Shown: positions 42,459-51,691 of the stretch, one piece after another
How the letters are laid out: each line of letters begins with the position of its first letter
Position numbering within the stretch: position 1 is the first letter of the stretch
NCBI RefSeq assembly: GCF_900766215.1
Contig: NZ_CAAFUQ010000054.1
Span: 1-52,409, forward strand
Origin: an uncultured Finegoldia sp.
GTDB lineage: Bacteria > Bacillota > Clostridia > Tissierellales > Peptoniphilaceae
Direction of reading: 5' to 3'
DNA length: 52,409 bases
Translations under genes and position numbers: made by a program
The notes under the pieces: model-generated
What the model saw: the letters and a program-made list of their open reading frames with translations, nothing else
The model's database searches: none
What the model was told of the DNA's origin: nothing

Positions 42459-43426
42459 ATTCCTTGTTTACCTCCTCTACCAATTGGTGTTGGAACTGTA
42501 TATTGATCGATAAATGGTACTGCACAGTTCATGAAGATTATCGCATAAGATACACCTTCTGGAAGGTTACCAAATTGTCTTATGATAGCTGTAAAGAAAC
42601 CACAACCAATTGCAAATATAATTTGTCCTTTTGGAGTAACTGGACTAGTTGAATAATCTGTAGCCATGTAGAATGCTCCCAAGATTAAACCACCAATAAA
42701 TATGTTCATACAAGCGTCTTGAATTCCTACGCCGCAAATAAGTAATGTAACAAATGTTGTTGCGATATAAACTAATGGAATTCTAAGATTGATTACTCTT
42801 CTGTATAATAGATAAGCTACACCGATAAGTAATGCTATTGCACTTACTTCCCCGATTGTACCACCCATGTGTCCTATGATGGCATTCATAAAACCAACTG
42901 GTTGACCACCTGATAAAACTGTCGCATAACTTTCAGCGTCCACTGCTTTTTGTGTTAGTGGAGCAGTGTAGTTACTCATTGCTTGTGCCCAACTTGCCAT
43001 CAAGAAAGCACGTCCTGCTAATGCAGGGTTCATGAAGTTTGAACCAATTCCTCCAAATAATTGTTTTACAATTATGATTGAAAATACCGATCCTATAACA
43101 ATCATTGGAATTGGCAAAGTAACTGGAACGTTGTAAGCCAAAAGCATACCTGTTACAACAGCTGATAAATCGCTAATTGTAGAAGGTTGTTTCATTATTT
43201 TTTGATAACAATATTCTGATAATACACAAGCTATAACTGCTGATAATACCAAAACTAAACTTCTCATTCCGAATTCGTAAACACTCACTATCAAAGCAGG
43301 AATTAAAGCGATGATAACATCAAGCATAATTCTTTGAATAGATACTGCACTTCTTTGATGAGGAGCAGCTTCTACGATTAAATGAGATAAGTCGTATTCT
43401 TTTTGTATAATTTCTTTATTTTCCAT
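42455..43426 (-). CDS. rnfD: Rnf complex subunit D
   Basis: 323 residues, multi-pass. It starts with the motif PHQRSAVSIQRIMLDVIIAL. The probable FMN site is DAESYAT near residue 165, a variant of the usual D..SGAT with Tyr in place of Gly. MATDYSTSPVTPKGQIIF is the conserved RnfD/NqrB loop. It sits between rnfC and rnfG. Confidence 0.96.
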   Translation of the reverse strand: MENKEIIQKEYDLSHLIVEAAPHQRSAVSIQRIMLDVIIALIPALIVSVYEFGMRSLVLVLSAVIACVLSEYCYQKIMKQPSTISDLSAVVTGMLLAYNVPVTLPIPMIVIGSVFSIIIVKQLFGGIGSNFMNPALAGRAFLMASWAQAMSNYTAPLTQKAVDAESYATVLSGGQPVGFMNAIIGHMGGTIGEVSAIALLIGVAYLLYRRVINLRIPLVYIATTFVTLLICGVGIQDACMNIFIGGLILGAFYMATDYSTSPVTPKGQIIFAIGCGFFTAIIRQFGNLPEGVSYAIIFMNCAVPFIDQYTVPTPIGRGGKQGI

Positions 43427-43429
43427 AGA

Positions 43430-44758
43430 CTATCCCCTTTTCCTTTGTTGTGCTTTTAATTGAGTCTTTGCGTGTACAATTGCTTCAACTAATGGTCTGT
43501 TAGATGGACAAACATAGCTGCAAGTACCACATTCTATACAATCATTCAAATGTATTTTTTCTGCTCCTTCAAAATCACCATTCAATGATTTTAATTGCAA
43601 GAACAATGGCAACAAGCCGATTGGACATACATCCACACACTTAGCACATTTAATGCAAGGTTCTGGAGCAGCAAGTGTTGCATCTTTTTCATTCATGCAA
43701 ATTATTCCGCCTGTAGTTTTAACAGTTGGAGCATCCAAATTGTATTGGCAAGCACCCATCATAGGACCACCAACGATAATCTTAAATGGAGTTTCCTTGA
43801 AACCGTCACAATAATCTACTAAATCCTTGAATTTAGTACCTACTGGAACGTAAATGTTTTTAGGTTCTTTAATAGCTGAACCTGTCATAGTTACAATTCT
43901 GTGAGTCAAAGGAATACTGTGAACTACAGCATCGTAAATAGCCATAGCACTTGAAATATTAAGTCCTTGAACTCCTCTTTCGTTCGATCTTTGAGCTTTT
44001 GAAATTTTCTTACCAGTAATTGAGTTGATAAGTCTTCTTTCATCCCCTTGTGGATATTTAGTTTTAACAGAGCAAATTGAAATATTTTTTTCATCCTTAG
44101 CGGCATTTTTCAATATTCCAATAGCCTTTTGTTTGTTATCCTCAACTCCTATGTATCCTTTATCGCAATCCATTAATTTCATGATAATTTTCAATCCACC
44201 AATTGCTTTTTGAGGATATAATTCCATATTAAGTTGGTCACTAGTTAAATAAGGTTCACATTCAGCCCCGTTCAAGATTACTTCCTCGATTTTTACATCA
44301 GGTTTTTTCTTCATCTTAATGTGAGTAGGGAATCCTGCTCCACCCAAACCTACTATACCAGCTTCTTTTATTCTTTCTAGGATAACTTCTTTTGATAATT
44401 GTGTAAAATCATCATTTGTTTCAGTGTATCCTAATTCGTTTAAACCGTCTGATTCGATTACTACGACTTCACCTTTTTGACCATTTGATAATACCATTTG
44501 CTCAATCTTAACAACCTTTCCACTAACTGAACTGTGAACAGGTGCTGAGATAGTCGCTTTAGATTCACCAATTTTTTGACCAACTTTAACCTCATCTCCT
44601 ACTTTTACAATAGGTGTACAAGGCGCACCAATATGTTGATGCAATGGGATATAAACCATTTTTGGTTCAAAATTTGTATCTAAAGGACAATTTTGAGTAT
44701 AGGATTTATGATCATCCATGTGAAATCCGCCTTTAAAAGTCAGATTTTCTAAACTCAT
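43430..44758 (-). CDS. rnfC: Rnf complex subunit C (NADH-side, Fe-S/FMN binding)
   Basis: 442 residues, soluble. Features: N-terminal FKGGFHMDDHKSYTQ, the barrel-sandwich part (about 40-110), GIVGLGGAGFPTHIKMKK (nucleotide binding) near 135 and two 4Fe-4S motifs, CIKCAKCVDVCPIG and CIECGTCSYVCPSN, near residues 370-415. It passes electrons to NAD+. It is first in the operon, with RBS AAAGGGGTGA, and only 27 bases after the 3' end of tRNA-Leu. Confidence 0.97.
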   Translation of the reverse strand: MSLENLTFKGGFHMDDHKSYTQNCPLDTNFEPKMVYIPLHQHIGAPCTPIVKVGDEVKVGQKIGESKATISAPVHSSVSGKVVKIEQMVLSNGQKGEVVVIESDGLNELGYTETNDDFTQLSKEVILERIKEAGIVGLGGAGFPTHIKMKKKPDVKIEEVILNGAECEPYLTSDQLNMELYPQKAIGGLKIIMKLMDCDKGYIGVEDNKQKAIGILKNAAKDEKNISICSVKTKYPQGDERRLINSITGKKISKAQRSNERGVQGLNISSAMAIYDAVVHSIPLTHRIVTMTGSAIKEPKNIYVPVGTKFKDLVDYCDGFKETPFKIIVGGPMMGACQYNLDAPTVKTTGGIICMNEKDATLAAPEPCIKCAKCVDVCPIGLLPLFLQLKSLNGDFEGAEKIHLNDCIECGTCSYVCPSNRPLVEAIVHAKTQLKAQQRKRG

Positions 44759-44785
44759 TTTTTCACCCCTTTAATAAAATAAAAA

Positions 44786-44871
44786 TGGTGCAGAGAAAGA
44801 GACTTGAACTCTTACGGGATTGCTCCCACTGCCCCCTCAAGACAGCGTGTCTACCATTCCACCACCCCTGC
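44786..44871 (-). tRNA. tRNA-Leu (anticodon GAG)
   Basis: 86 bases including an encoded CCA. The acceptor is GCAGGGG / TCTCTGC with two G-T pairs, then A-CCA. The anticodon stem is CTGTC / GGCAG with loop TTGAGGG, giving GAG for CUC/CUU codons. The long variable arm (TGGGAGCAATCCCG) is typical of class II tRNA-Leu, and the T loop reads GTTCAAGTC. It is transcribed in the same direction as slt upstream and rnfC downstream, with about 27 bases on each side. Confidence 0.95.
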
Positions 44872-44876
44872 ATGGT

Positions 44877-44899
44877 AAAGACCTAATTATTAGGTCTTT
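44877..44899 (-). other. Hairpin between slt and tRNA-Leu
   Basis: A perfect 10-bp stem AAAGACCTAA / TTAGGTCTTT with a 3-base loop. On the minus strand it is followed by ACC rather than T's, so it is a poor terminator. It may mark processing or partial termination before the tRNA. Confidence 0.6.
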
Positions 44900-45540
44900 T
44901 AATATTTGTTAATAATATTTTTAATCAATTTAATGTAGTTTTTGCACCAAACTTTAAAATTTTTGTGCATATTTTCTTCCAGTTTTGTATCTTCATAAAA
45001 AATCTTGTAAATATTGTACTGATTTTCAACTTTTACAACGTAATATTTAGTCTCAGAAGATGGAATATCGTCTAAAGTTTGACCATCTTTGGAAAATGAT
45101 TCATTCGCCAACCATTCTTTTACATTGCCAATTCCACCATTGTAAGCTGCAATAGCCAAATCGTGGTTTTTGAAATGATGCAACAAATAGGACAAATAAG
45201 CAGTTCCCATTTCGATGTTCTTATCAGGTTTTTTCAAATCTTCAACAGTGAAATGTGTGTTTCTCATATTGTTAATACTTTCTGCAGTATCAGGCATAAG
45301 TTGCATTAACCCCAACGCTCCAGCCTTTGATTTAACACTTGGATCAAAGTTAGATTCTACTTTAATAACACTCATAACCAAAAGCGGATCGACGTTGTAT
45401 TCTTTTGCGTATGTATTAACCAAATCGACATATTTTACCGGTCTTGTCATAGTTGAATAAGCACTCACGCCAAATCCAACTAAAAACACAATCACAAAAA
45501 TCGAAATAATCGTGATTAAAAATCTTTTAATAAATCTCAT
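44899..45540 (-). CDS. Membrane-anchored SLT-family lytic transglycosylase
   Basis: 213 residues. A basic start and one membrane helix (about 8-28) are followed by the SLT domain (about 38-180). The catalytic Glu62 is in SVIKVESNFDPSVKSKAGA; ALGLMQLMPDTAESI and AIAAYNGGIGNVKEWL are the other signatures. It cleaves glycan strands to anhydro-MurNAc ends. The start overlaps coaE by 4 bases, so it belongs to the polA-coaE-slt operon. Confidence 0.96.
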   Translation of the reverse strand: MRFIKRFLITIISIFVIVFLVGFGVSAYSTMTRPVKYVDLVNTYAKEYNVDPLLVMSVIKVESNFDPSVKSKAGALGLMQLMPDTAESINNMRNTHFTVEDLKKPDKNIEMGTAYLSYLLHHFKNHDLAIAAYNGGIGNVKEWLANESFSKDGQTLDDIPSSETKYYVVKVENQYNIYKIFYEDTKLEENMHKNFKVWCKNYIKLIKNIINKY

Positions 45541-46145
45541 AATTTTTTCCTATCTATAAGTTTGTCAACTTTGAGTATTAAATCAGCTTCTGTCGTATTA
45601 TTTGTAATAACCTCGTCAAATTCACAACAACTTTTTTCATAATCTAATTGCGAATTAACCCTCTTCAAAGCTGTATCGTAATCAAAGTTATTTCTTTTGA
45701 TTACTCTTTGTATTCTGATATCTTTATCAGATACAACGACCCAATCTTCGTCGACATCAATGTATTTGTCAATCAAATCCTTGCTTTCCAAATACATAGA
45801 GATTTCCAGAAAAATCAAATCAGACTTTTCTTTCTTAATTCTTTTTACTACTCTTAATATTATATCAGTATGTGTTAATTCTTCAAGCTTTTTTAGTAAT
45901 GTTTTTGAACTAAATACAAGCTTGGAAAGTTTTTTTCTGTCGATATTAGAATTTTCGTCTAAAATTCCTTTTCCAAACTCATCCACAAGCTTATAATAAA
46001 GGTCTGTGCCTTGTTCATAGATTTGGTGAGTAATCTCATCCAAATCTATTACAACAAAGCCTTTTTCTCTTAATCTTCTACAAACCGTGCTTTTCCCACT
46101 GGCTATATTTCCAGCAACAACGATTATCCTCTTATTTTGCATCAT
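45537..46145 (-). CDS. coaE: Dephospho-CoA kinase
   Basis: About 202 residues from the ATG at 46145. The frame extends upstream into the polA 3' end, but homology begins at KRIIVVAGNIASGKST. It phosphorylates the 3'-OH of dephospho-CoA, the last step of CoA synthesis. The P-loop is GNIASGKS, and other features are FVVIDLDEITHQIYEQG and the lid region DKDIRIQRVIKRNNFD. No clear RBS precedes any start, so translation is probably coupled to polA termination at 46132. Confidence 0.93.
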   Translation of the reverse strand: MMQNKRIIVVAGNIASGKSTVCRRLREKGFVVIDLDEITHQIYEQGTDLYYKLVDEFGKGILDENSNIDRKKLSKLVFSSKTLLKKLEELTHTDIILRVVKRIKKEKSDLIFLEISMYLESKDLIDKYIDVDEDWVVVSDKDIRIQRVIKRNNFDYDTALKRVNSQLDYEKSCCEFDEVITNNTTEADLILKVDKLIDRKKL

Positions 46146-48774
46146 ACCAATTATCTGCACTGTTAACATCAATCTTCATGTCGACTTTCAGATCAACAGC
46201 ATGTGTCATGACATCCTTCATTATTTCTAGGACTTTTTCTCTTTCATCTTCTGGACAATCCACGATAAGCTCATCGTGAACTTGCAAGATTAACTTGGCT
46301 TTTAGATTTTCTTCATTCAATCTATTGTAGAATTTCACCATAGCAACTTTAATTATATCCGCTGCAGAGCCTTGAATTGGCGTGTTAAGTGCCACACGTT
46401 CTCCAAAGCTTCTCACGTTGTAGTTTTTGGATTTTAATTCAGGGATGTATCTTCTTCTTTTCATTATAGTTTCAACGTAGCCTTTTTCCTTACCAATTGC
46501 AACTATATCTTCCATGTATTGCTTGATGCCTTTGTACGTGTTCAAATAATTTTCGATATATTCCTTGGCTTCTTTTCTAGTTATGTGCAAATCTTTACTC
46601 AAAGAATAATCTCCAATTCCGTAAACAATACCGAAGTTTACAGCCTTTGCGTTGGATCTTTGAAGTGATGTTACCTTGTCAAAATCAACCTTGAACACTT
46701 CGCTGGCAGTTTTTCTGTGAATGTCTGCACCATGCTTGAATGCATCAAGCATAACTTCGTCATTTGCCAAATCAGCTAACACTCTAAGCTCAATTTGGGA
46801 ATAATCCGCATCCAACAGTACACTTCCTTTGCTTGGAACAAATGCTTTTCTGATAAGTCTTCCTTCTTCAGTTCTGATAGGAATGTTTTGCAAATTAGGG
46901 TTAGTAGAGCTAATTCTTCCAGTTTGCGCTATAGTTTGTTGGAATGTAGTGTGGATTTTGCCGTCTTCTTTAATTAAATCAACCATTCCATCGATATACG
47001 TCGTTTTGAGTTTCGCAATAGTTCTGTATCTTAAAATGTAGTCGATGATTTCGTGTCTACCACTTAAAGCCTCCAAAACTTCTTGGTCTGTCGATGGACC
47101 AGTTTTGTTCTTTTTTATTACAGGAAGTTCTAAATCTTCAAACAACACTTCTGCCAATTGCTTTGATGAGTTGATGTTGATTTTCTTGCCGATAAGTTCC
47201 TCAACACTGTCTTCGATTGATTTTATCTCATCTTCGAAAAGTTCTCCCATCTCAACCAAAGTTTCTTTTTCTACACAAACTCCCGTAAATTCCATGTCAC
47301 ACAACACTTTTATCAAAGGAATTTCAACATCTCTGTAAAGATGCATCATATCCTCTTCTTCGATTTCAGAAATCTTTTCGTACAATTTATTTGTGAACAT
47401 CATGTATTTTACTACGTAATTGTCGATTTCTTTGTCATCTGATTCCAAAATAGTCTTCTTGGACCTGCCTTTACCTGTAATATCTTCAAGCGGCTTGAAA
47501 TCATAACCGATAATTTTAGGATCAGACCTTTCCATACTATAACTTGTCTTGGAAGGATCAAGCAGGTATTCTATGATGACAACATCGTCATAATTGTACG
47601 AAATGTCGATGCCATAACGCATCAAATGATAAATACATGGTTTGATATCAAATGAAAGCTTGTTGATGTCTTTTGATTCAAATTCTTCCCTAAATGATTT
47701 TACAATGTCTACGTTTCTTGTGATGTACACCTTATCAGTGTAAATTGCAAAAATCACAGGCTCATTGTCTACGTAATAATCATCATTGAACAATGCAAAA
47801 GTAAACTTTTTGTTTTCTTTAATATAAGCTTTAATTGCATCTACATTTTCATCCAAATTTTCGAATTCGTATTTTTCGCTAGATTCTTCGTTTGGAAGTT
47901 TTTTGATAAAACTGTTGAACTCTAACTTTGTAAGAACTTCTATTAAATGATTTTTGTCAGCTTCTTTTATATTACAATCGTCTATATTACAATCGTCAAT
48001 TTCAAAACCAATCAAATCCTTAGGAACATCTGTATTGATCGTTCCTAGCTCTCTACTCAAATAAGCGATTTTTTCTCCATCAATGACTTTTTGTTTTGTT
48101 TTCTTGCCGGAAATTTCATCGACATTTTCGTACAATCCTTCAATGCTACCGTATTTTTGAATGTATTTGAGTGCAGTCTTTTCACCCACGCCATCAATTC
48201 CAGGAATATTGTCAGATTTATCCCCCATCAAGCCTTTCAAGTCAATCATTTGCTTAGGAGTAAGTCCGTATTCTTCTTTTAGTGTATCGACATCGTAGAT
48301 TTTTGTTTCAGTAATCCCTCTTTTTGTAAGAACTACCTTAGTGTTGTCATCTATAAGTTGAAGATAATCCTTATCTCCAGTCAATAAATACACATCGTAG
48401 TTTTTTGATGAAGCTTGTTTTGCCAAAGTTCCAGCGATGTCGTCTGCTTCATATCCTTTTAAATCAATGTATGAAACTCCCATCGCTTTTAGCAATTCTT
48501 TAAGCATATCGAATTGAACGATAAGTTCTTCTGGAGTTTCTTGACGGTTACCCTTGTATTCAGAATATTTTTCGTGTCTGAAAGTTGGTTCTTTTCTATC
48601 AAAACACACAACCACAAGCTCTGGATTTAGTTTATCCATAACTGAATAATACATATTCATAAAACCAAATACACCATTAGTGTGTACTCCGTCTTTTGTG
48701 GTTAAATCTCTGATAGCGTAAAACCCTCTGAATAAAAGCGATGACCCGTCAATAATTAAAGCTTTTTTTGACAT
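46132..48774 (-). CDS. polA: DNA polymerase I
   Basis: 880 residues. Domains: 5'-3' nuclease (about 1-290; LLTGDKDYLQLIDDNT, GLMGDKSDNIPGIDGVGEKT), a degenerate 3'-5' exonuclease (about 300-465) and the polymerase (about 470-880) with motif A DYSQIELRVLA, motif B RSNAKAVNFGIVYG and motif C QVHDELIVD. In the middle domain the expected DxE reads FTFALFNDD, so proofreading is probably absent, as in Bacillus Pol I and Taq. It is the first gene of polA-coaE-slt. Confidence 0.98.
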   Translation of the reverse strand: MSKKALIIDGSSLLFRGFYAIRDLTTKDGVHTNGVFGFMNMYYSVMDKLNPELVVVCFDRKEPTFRHEKYSEYKGNRQETPEELIVQFDMLKELLKAMGVSYIDLKGYEADDIAGTLAKQASSKNYDVYLLTGDKDYLQLIDDNTKVVLTKRGITETKIYDVDTLKEEYGLTPKQMIDLKGLMGDKSDNIPGIDGVGEKTALKYIQKYGSIEGLYENVDEISGKKTKQKVIDGEKIAYLSRELGTINTDVPKDLIGFEIDDCNIDDCNIKEADKNHLIEVLTKLEFNSFIKKLPNEESSEKYEFENLDENVDAIKAYIKENKKFTFALFNDDYYVDNEPVIFAIYTDKVYITRNVDIVKSFREEFESKDINKLSFDIKPCIYHLMRYGIDISYNYDDVVIIEYLLDPSKTSYSMERSDPKIIGYDFKPLEDITGKGRSKKTILESDDKEIDNYVVKYMMFTNKLYEKISEIEEEDMMHLYRDVEIPLIKVLCDMEFTGVCVEKETLVEMGELFEDEIKSIEDSVEELIGKKININSSKQLAEVLFEDLELPVIKKNKTGPSTDQEVLEALSGRHEIIDYILRYRTIAKLKTTYIDGMVDLIKEDGKIHTTFQQTIAQTGRISSTNPNLQNIPIRTEEGRLIRKAFVPSKGSVLLDADYSQIELRVLADLANDEVMLDAFKHGADIHRKTASEVFKVDFDKVTSLQRSNAKAVNFGIVYGIGDYSLSKDLHITRKEAKEYIENYLNTYKGIKQYMEDIVAIGKEKGYVETIMKRRRYIPELKSKNYNVRSFGERVALNTPIQGSAADIIKVAMVKFYNRLNEENLKAKLILQVHDELIVDCPEDEREKVLEIMKDVMTHAVDLKVDMKIDVNSADNWYDAK

Positions 48775-48775
48775 T

Positions 48776-49228
48776 TTATAATCCCTTGTTTTCTTTTTCG
48801 AAAGCCATTATCTTGTCAACTCTTCTTTGGTGACGACCAGCTTCGAATTCATTTTCCAAGAAAGTTTTAATAATTAACTTGGCAACTTCATCTCCAATTA
48901 CACGCGCGCCGATGCAAAGTACATTTGCGTTGTTGTGATTTCTACTCATTTTCGCACTGTATACATCAGACACACAAGCTGCTCTTATTCCTTCGAATTT
49001 GTTCGCTGCCAAGCTCATACCAATTCCTGTTCCACAAATCAAAATCCCTAAATCAGAATTTCCTTGTTGGATTTCTTCGCAAACTTTCTTTGCATAATCT
49101 GGATAATCTACTGAATCAGCTGAATTTGTTCCCAAATCCATAACTTCATTTCCTAAACTTTTTATATATTCAACCATTGAATCTTTTAATTCAAATCCAC
49201 CGTGATCGGCTGCTATTGCTATTTTCAT
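48776..49228 (-). CDS. rpiB: Ribose-5-phosphate isomerase B
   Basis: 150 residues from the ATG at 49228 (MKIAIAADHGGFELKD). An upstream in-frame TTG contains the GGAGG that serves as its RBS. Active-site features are DHGG, Cys in ILICGTGIGMSLAANK, and RNHNNANVLCIGAR. It interconverts ribose-5-P and ribulose-5-P, although close LacAB-type sugar isomerases look similar. It ends 1 base before the polA start. Confidence 0.95.
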   Translation of the reverse strand: MKIAIAADHGGFELKDSMVEYIKSLGNEVMDLGTNSADSVDYPDYAKKVCEEIQQGNSDLGILICGTGIGMSLAANKFEGIRAACVSDVYSAKMSRNHNNANVLCIGARVIGDEVAKLIIKTFLENEFEAGRHQRRVDKIMAFEKENKGL

Positions 49229-49289
49229 AAAAACCTCCAAATATTTTATTAATTACATTTTATAATATGTTTATGTATTTATCAATTAT

Positions 49290-49318
49290 TTGAAGAATTA
49301 CACATTTTATGATAAAAT
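49290..49318 (+). promoter_or_regulatory. tmRNA promoter
   Basis: TTGAAG (49290-49295) and TAAAAT (49313-49318) are 17 bases apart. The start of transcription would be about 10 bases before the mature 5' end. Confidence 0.75.
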
Positions 49319-49334
49319 ATAGTTACAAAAATAT

Positions 49335-49696
49335 GGGGATGTCTTGGTTTCGACAGGGATATTGAAGTTTGAATAGCGAGTCGTTTTCGTCTACAAACGT
49401 AAAAAAAGGACAACTAAATATAAACGCTGAAGATAATAACTTCGCATTAGCTGCCTAATAACGGCGGCCGATTCAAAAACTAGAAAATCGTCCTGCGTTT
49501 TCTTTTTGAATCTCAACTAATTAGCAGGAACATCTCGTATATTTTCCTCTGGTATATGAGATTATTTAAGAGGATATATCGATCATAGTTTTGTCAATTA
49601 AATTTTGATCGACGAATAAAACTTAATTGACTGCACTCGGAGAAGTTCTTAGGGATATATTTTTGGACAGGAGTTCGAATCTCCTCATCTCCACCA
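49335..49696 (+). ncRNA. ssrA: tmRNA (transfer-messenger RNA)
   Basis: The 5' end GGGGATGTCTTGGTTTCGAC and the 3' end GGAGTTCGAATCTCCTCATC then TCCACCA form the alanyl tRNA-like part: a 7-bp acceptor GGGGATG / CATCTCC and a TTCGAAT T loop. The tag frame ends NAEDNNFALAA followed by two stop codons (TAA at 49456 and 49459). The resume codon is not certain; GGA a few codons upstream would give a tag starting GQLNI. It rescues stalled ribosomes with SmpB. It stands alone, divergent from rpiB. Confidence 0.97.
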
Positions 49697-49709
49697 TATA
49701 TTATAAAAT

Positions 49710-49757
49710 TAGCTCATTTCAACTCAAAACGTTGATAAATGAGCTTTTTTATTTTTT
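49710..49757 (+). terminator. tmRNA terminator
   Basis: Stem AGCTCATTT / AAATGAGCT with an inner AAC/GTT pair, then TTTTTTATTTTTTT. Confidence 0.9.
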
Positions 49758-49882
49758 TAACATCAGTAATTTTATCTAAATATCTCAAGTTTTTTCAAAA
49801 TTTTTCGGTAAAACTTTCGGTAAGAATTTTTCCTCACCGATTTTATACAGTTTCTTGCATATTCAAGTCTGATTTTGAATAT

Positions 49883-49908
49883 AAAAAAAGAGAGTCGCTA
49901 AACTCTCT
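49883..49908 (-). terminator. Terminator of the one-TM protein gene
   Basis: Stem AGAGAGT / ACTCTCT followed by a T run on the minus strand, about 30 bases after the stop at 49937. Confidence 0.88.
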
Positions 49909-49936
49909 ATTTCTAAAATTTAATACCAAAATTCTA

Positions 49937-50269
49937 TTATTTCAATTCATTAATAATTACCGTTGAGTTGTCCCCTGCAAACACGTTGTGTTTCAAATTA
50001 GTTTGCGTATCGATGTATTCGATGCATTTGTCATCGTAAGTAAAATCGAATTTTCCTGATTTCTTGAAAATTTCTTTTCCTTCTGCGTTGTAAATTATAA
50101 TCTCTCTTTTGATTCCACCGCTGTACTCACTTTTTACATTTTTCTTAAATCTTTGAAATCCTGCTGATTTGAACGCCAACGCACTACAAGATGCCAAGAA
50201 TATAAGTACAACTACCAAAATAATCCATATTTTTTTCTTCACATTTTTCGTTTTATTTTCTTCTGACAT
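49937..50269 (-). CDS. Small membrane-anchored or lipoprotein-like protein, unknown function
   Basis: 110 residues. A basic N-terminus is followed by one hydrophobic segment (about 13-32, IWIILVVVLIFLASCSALAF), which includes a lipobox-like LASC although the basic stretch before it is long. The exported part has the pattern GGIKREIIIYNAEGKEIFKK, then SGKFDFTYDDKCIEYID and ends STVIINELK. Similar short proteins occur in Gram-positive genomes and integrative elements. I do not recognise a function. It is single, divergent from the alcohol dehydrogenase. Confidence 0.8.
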   Translation of the reverse strand: MSEENKTKNVKKKIWIILVVVLIFLASCSALAFKSAGFQRFKKNVKSEYSGGIKREIIIYNAEGKEIFKKSGKFDFTYDDKCIEYIDTQTNLKHNVFAGDNSTVIINELK

Positions 50270-50410
50270 TTTATTCCCCTTTTTGATTTCCCAAATTTTT
50301 ATGAAACGCTTTTCAAATTCTCAAACTACGTTTTAAAATATCGTTGTTATTTATCGCACTAAAATACTTTAACACTATACGTTTTATTCGTTAAATATTT
50401 CGTTTTTTAT

Positions 50411-50440
50411 TTGACTAAACGATTGCCATATTGATATAAT
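50411..50440 (+). promoter_or_regulatory. Promoter of the alcohol dehydrogenase gene
   Basis: TTGACT (50411-50416) and TATAAT (50435-50440) are 18 bases apart, about 50 bases before the ATG. The region 50280-50405 is AT-rich with several AAACG/CGTTT words but no clear dyad. Confidence 0.75.
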
Positions 50441-50497
50441 ATTATTATAGCAGAAACGGATAAGTTTTTGTACAAATTACAAAAGGAGTGATTTATT

Positions 50498-51658
50498 ATG
50501 GCAAATGGAGTACTTCATATTCCAGGTTTTATTCACTTTGGAGAAGGAGCTTTTTCAAAATTAAGTGAATTAAAAGGTAAGAAAGCAATCATAGTTACAG
50601 GCGGTAATTCTATGAAGAAAAACGGTTTCGTAGACAGAGCTTGTGAAGAATTGAAGAAAGCAAACATGGAAGTATGTGTTTTTGATGGCGTTGAAGAAAA
50701 TCCATCAGTTACAACTGTTGAAGCAGGCGCTAAGAAAATGCAAGAATTCCAACCAGATTGGATTGTAGCATTGGGTGGCGGTTCTGCAATGGACGCTGCT
50801 AAATGTATGTGGGCTTTTTATGAACATCCAGAATTAAAATTCGAAGACATTATTGAACCAGGATCTCTTCCAGAACTTCGTAAAAAAGCAAAATTTGTAG
50901 GAATTCCATCAACTTCCGGTACGGCAAGTGAAATCACAGCATTCTCAGTAATCACTGACACAGAAAAACACATCAAATACCCATTGGTATCCGATCACAT
51001 CGTTCCAGACATCGCTATAGTAGATCCAGTCCTACCATCTAAGATGCCAAAATCAGTTACAGCAAATACTGGTATGGACGTTGTAGCACACGCAACTGAA
51101 GCATTAGTATCTAATATAGCTAACGATTATACTGATGCACTTGCAATTCACGCATTGAAATTGGTATTTGAATATTTGCCAAAAGCTTGTGAAAATCCAG
51201 ATGACATGGAAGCTCGTGAAAAAATGCATAATGCATCAACAATGGCAGGTATCGCATTCACATCAGCTTCACTTGGTTTAGTTCACTCATTAGCACACAA
51301 AATTGGTGGAGAATTTGGAATTACTCACGGACTTGCTAACGCAATTCTACTTCCATACATCACACAATTTAACAGAAAAGCTACTGACAAAGTTGATTGG
51401 ATTGAAAAAGAATTAAACGTTGAAGATTATCCAATCGCTGTTAGAGAATTAGCTAAAAAAGTTGGCATTCCACCAACATTGAAAGAAGTTGAAGAAAAAT
51501 TCGGATTTAACAAAGAAAAATTTGACGAAGTATTAGATGAAATGAGCAAAAACGCTTATGAAGATCCTTGTACTTTGACAAACCCACGTGAATCAAATCC
51601 AGAAATCGTTAAAATGATATATACTCACGCTTACAACGGAGAAGATATAACAGAATAA
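50498..51658 (+). CDS. Iron-containing alcohol dehydrogenase
   Basis: 386 residues, full length. An NAD(P)-binding N-terminal half has IVALGGGSAMDAAKCMWAFY near residue 90, and an all-helical metal-binding half has PSTSGTASEITAFSVITDTE near 137 and GLVHSLAHKIGGEFGITHGL near 265, with the His ligands. It resembles butanol/propanediol-type dehydrogenases and would regenerate NAD(P)+ by reducing aldehydes; the physiological substrate is unknown. RBS AAAGGAGTG. No intrinsic terminator is seen directly downstream except the hairpin of the adjoining IS. Confidence 0.95.
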   Translation: MANGVLHIPGFIHFGEGAFSKLSELKGKKAIIVTGGNSMKKNGFVDRACEELKKANMEVCVFDGVEENPSVTTVEAGAKKMQEFQPDWIVALGGGSAMDAAKCMWAFYEHPELKFEDIIEPGSLPELRKKAKFVGIPSTSGTASEITAFSVITDTEKHIKYPLVSDHIVPDIAIVDPVLPSKMPKSVTANTGMDVVAHATEALVSNIANDYTDALAIHALKLVFEYLPKACENPDDMEAREKMHNASTMAGIAFTSASLGLVHSLAHKIGGEFGITHGLANAILLPYITQFNRKATDKVDWIEKELNVEDYPIAVRELAKKVGIPPTLKEVEEKFGFNKEKFDEVLDEMSKNAYEDPCTLTNPRESNPEIVKMIYTHAYNGEDITE

Positions 51659-51691
51659 ATTTAATAGCAAAATAATTTATGTAAAAAAATG

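Noticed and set aside
44877..44899. Hairpin before tRNA-Leu as a true terminator of slt
   Set aside because: The stem is perfect but the minus strand after it reads ACCATG, without the T run needed for intrinsic termination.
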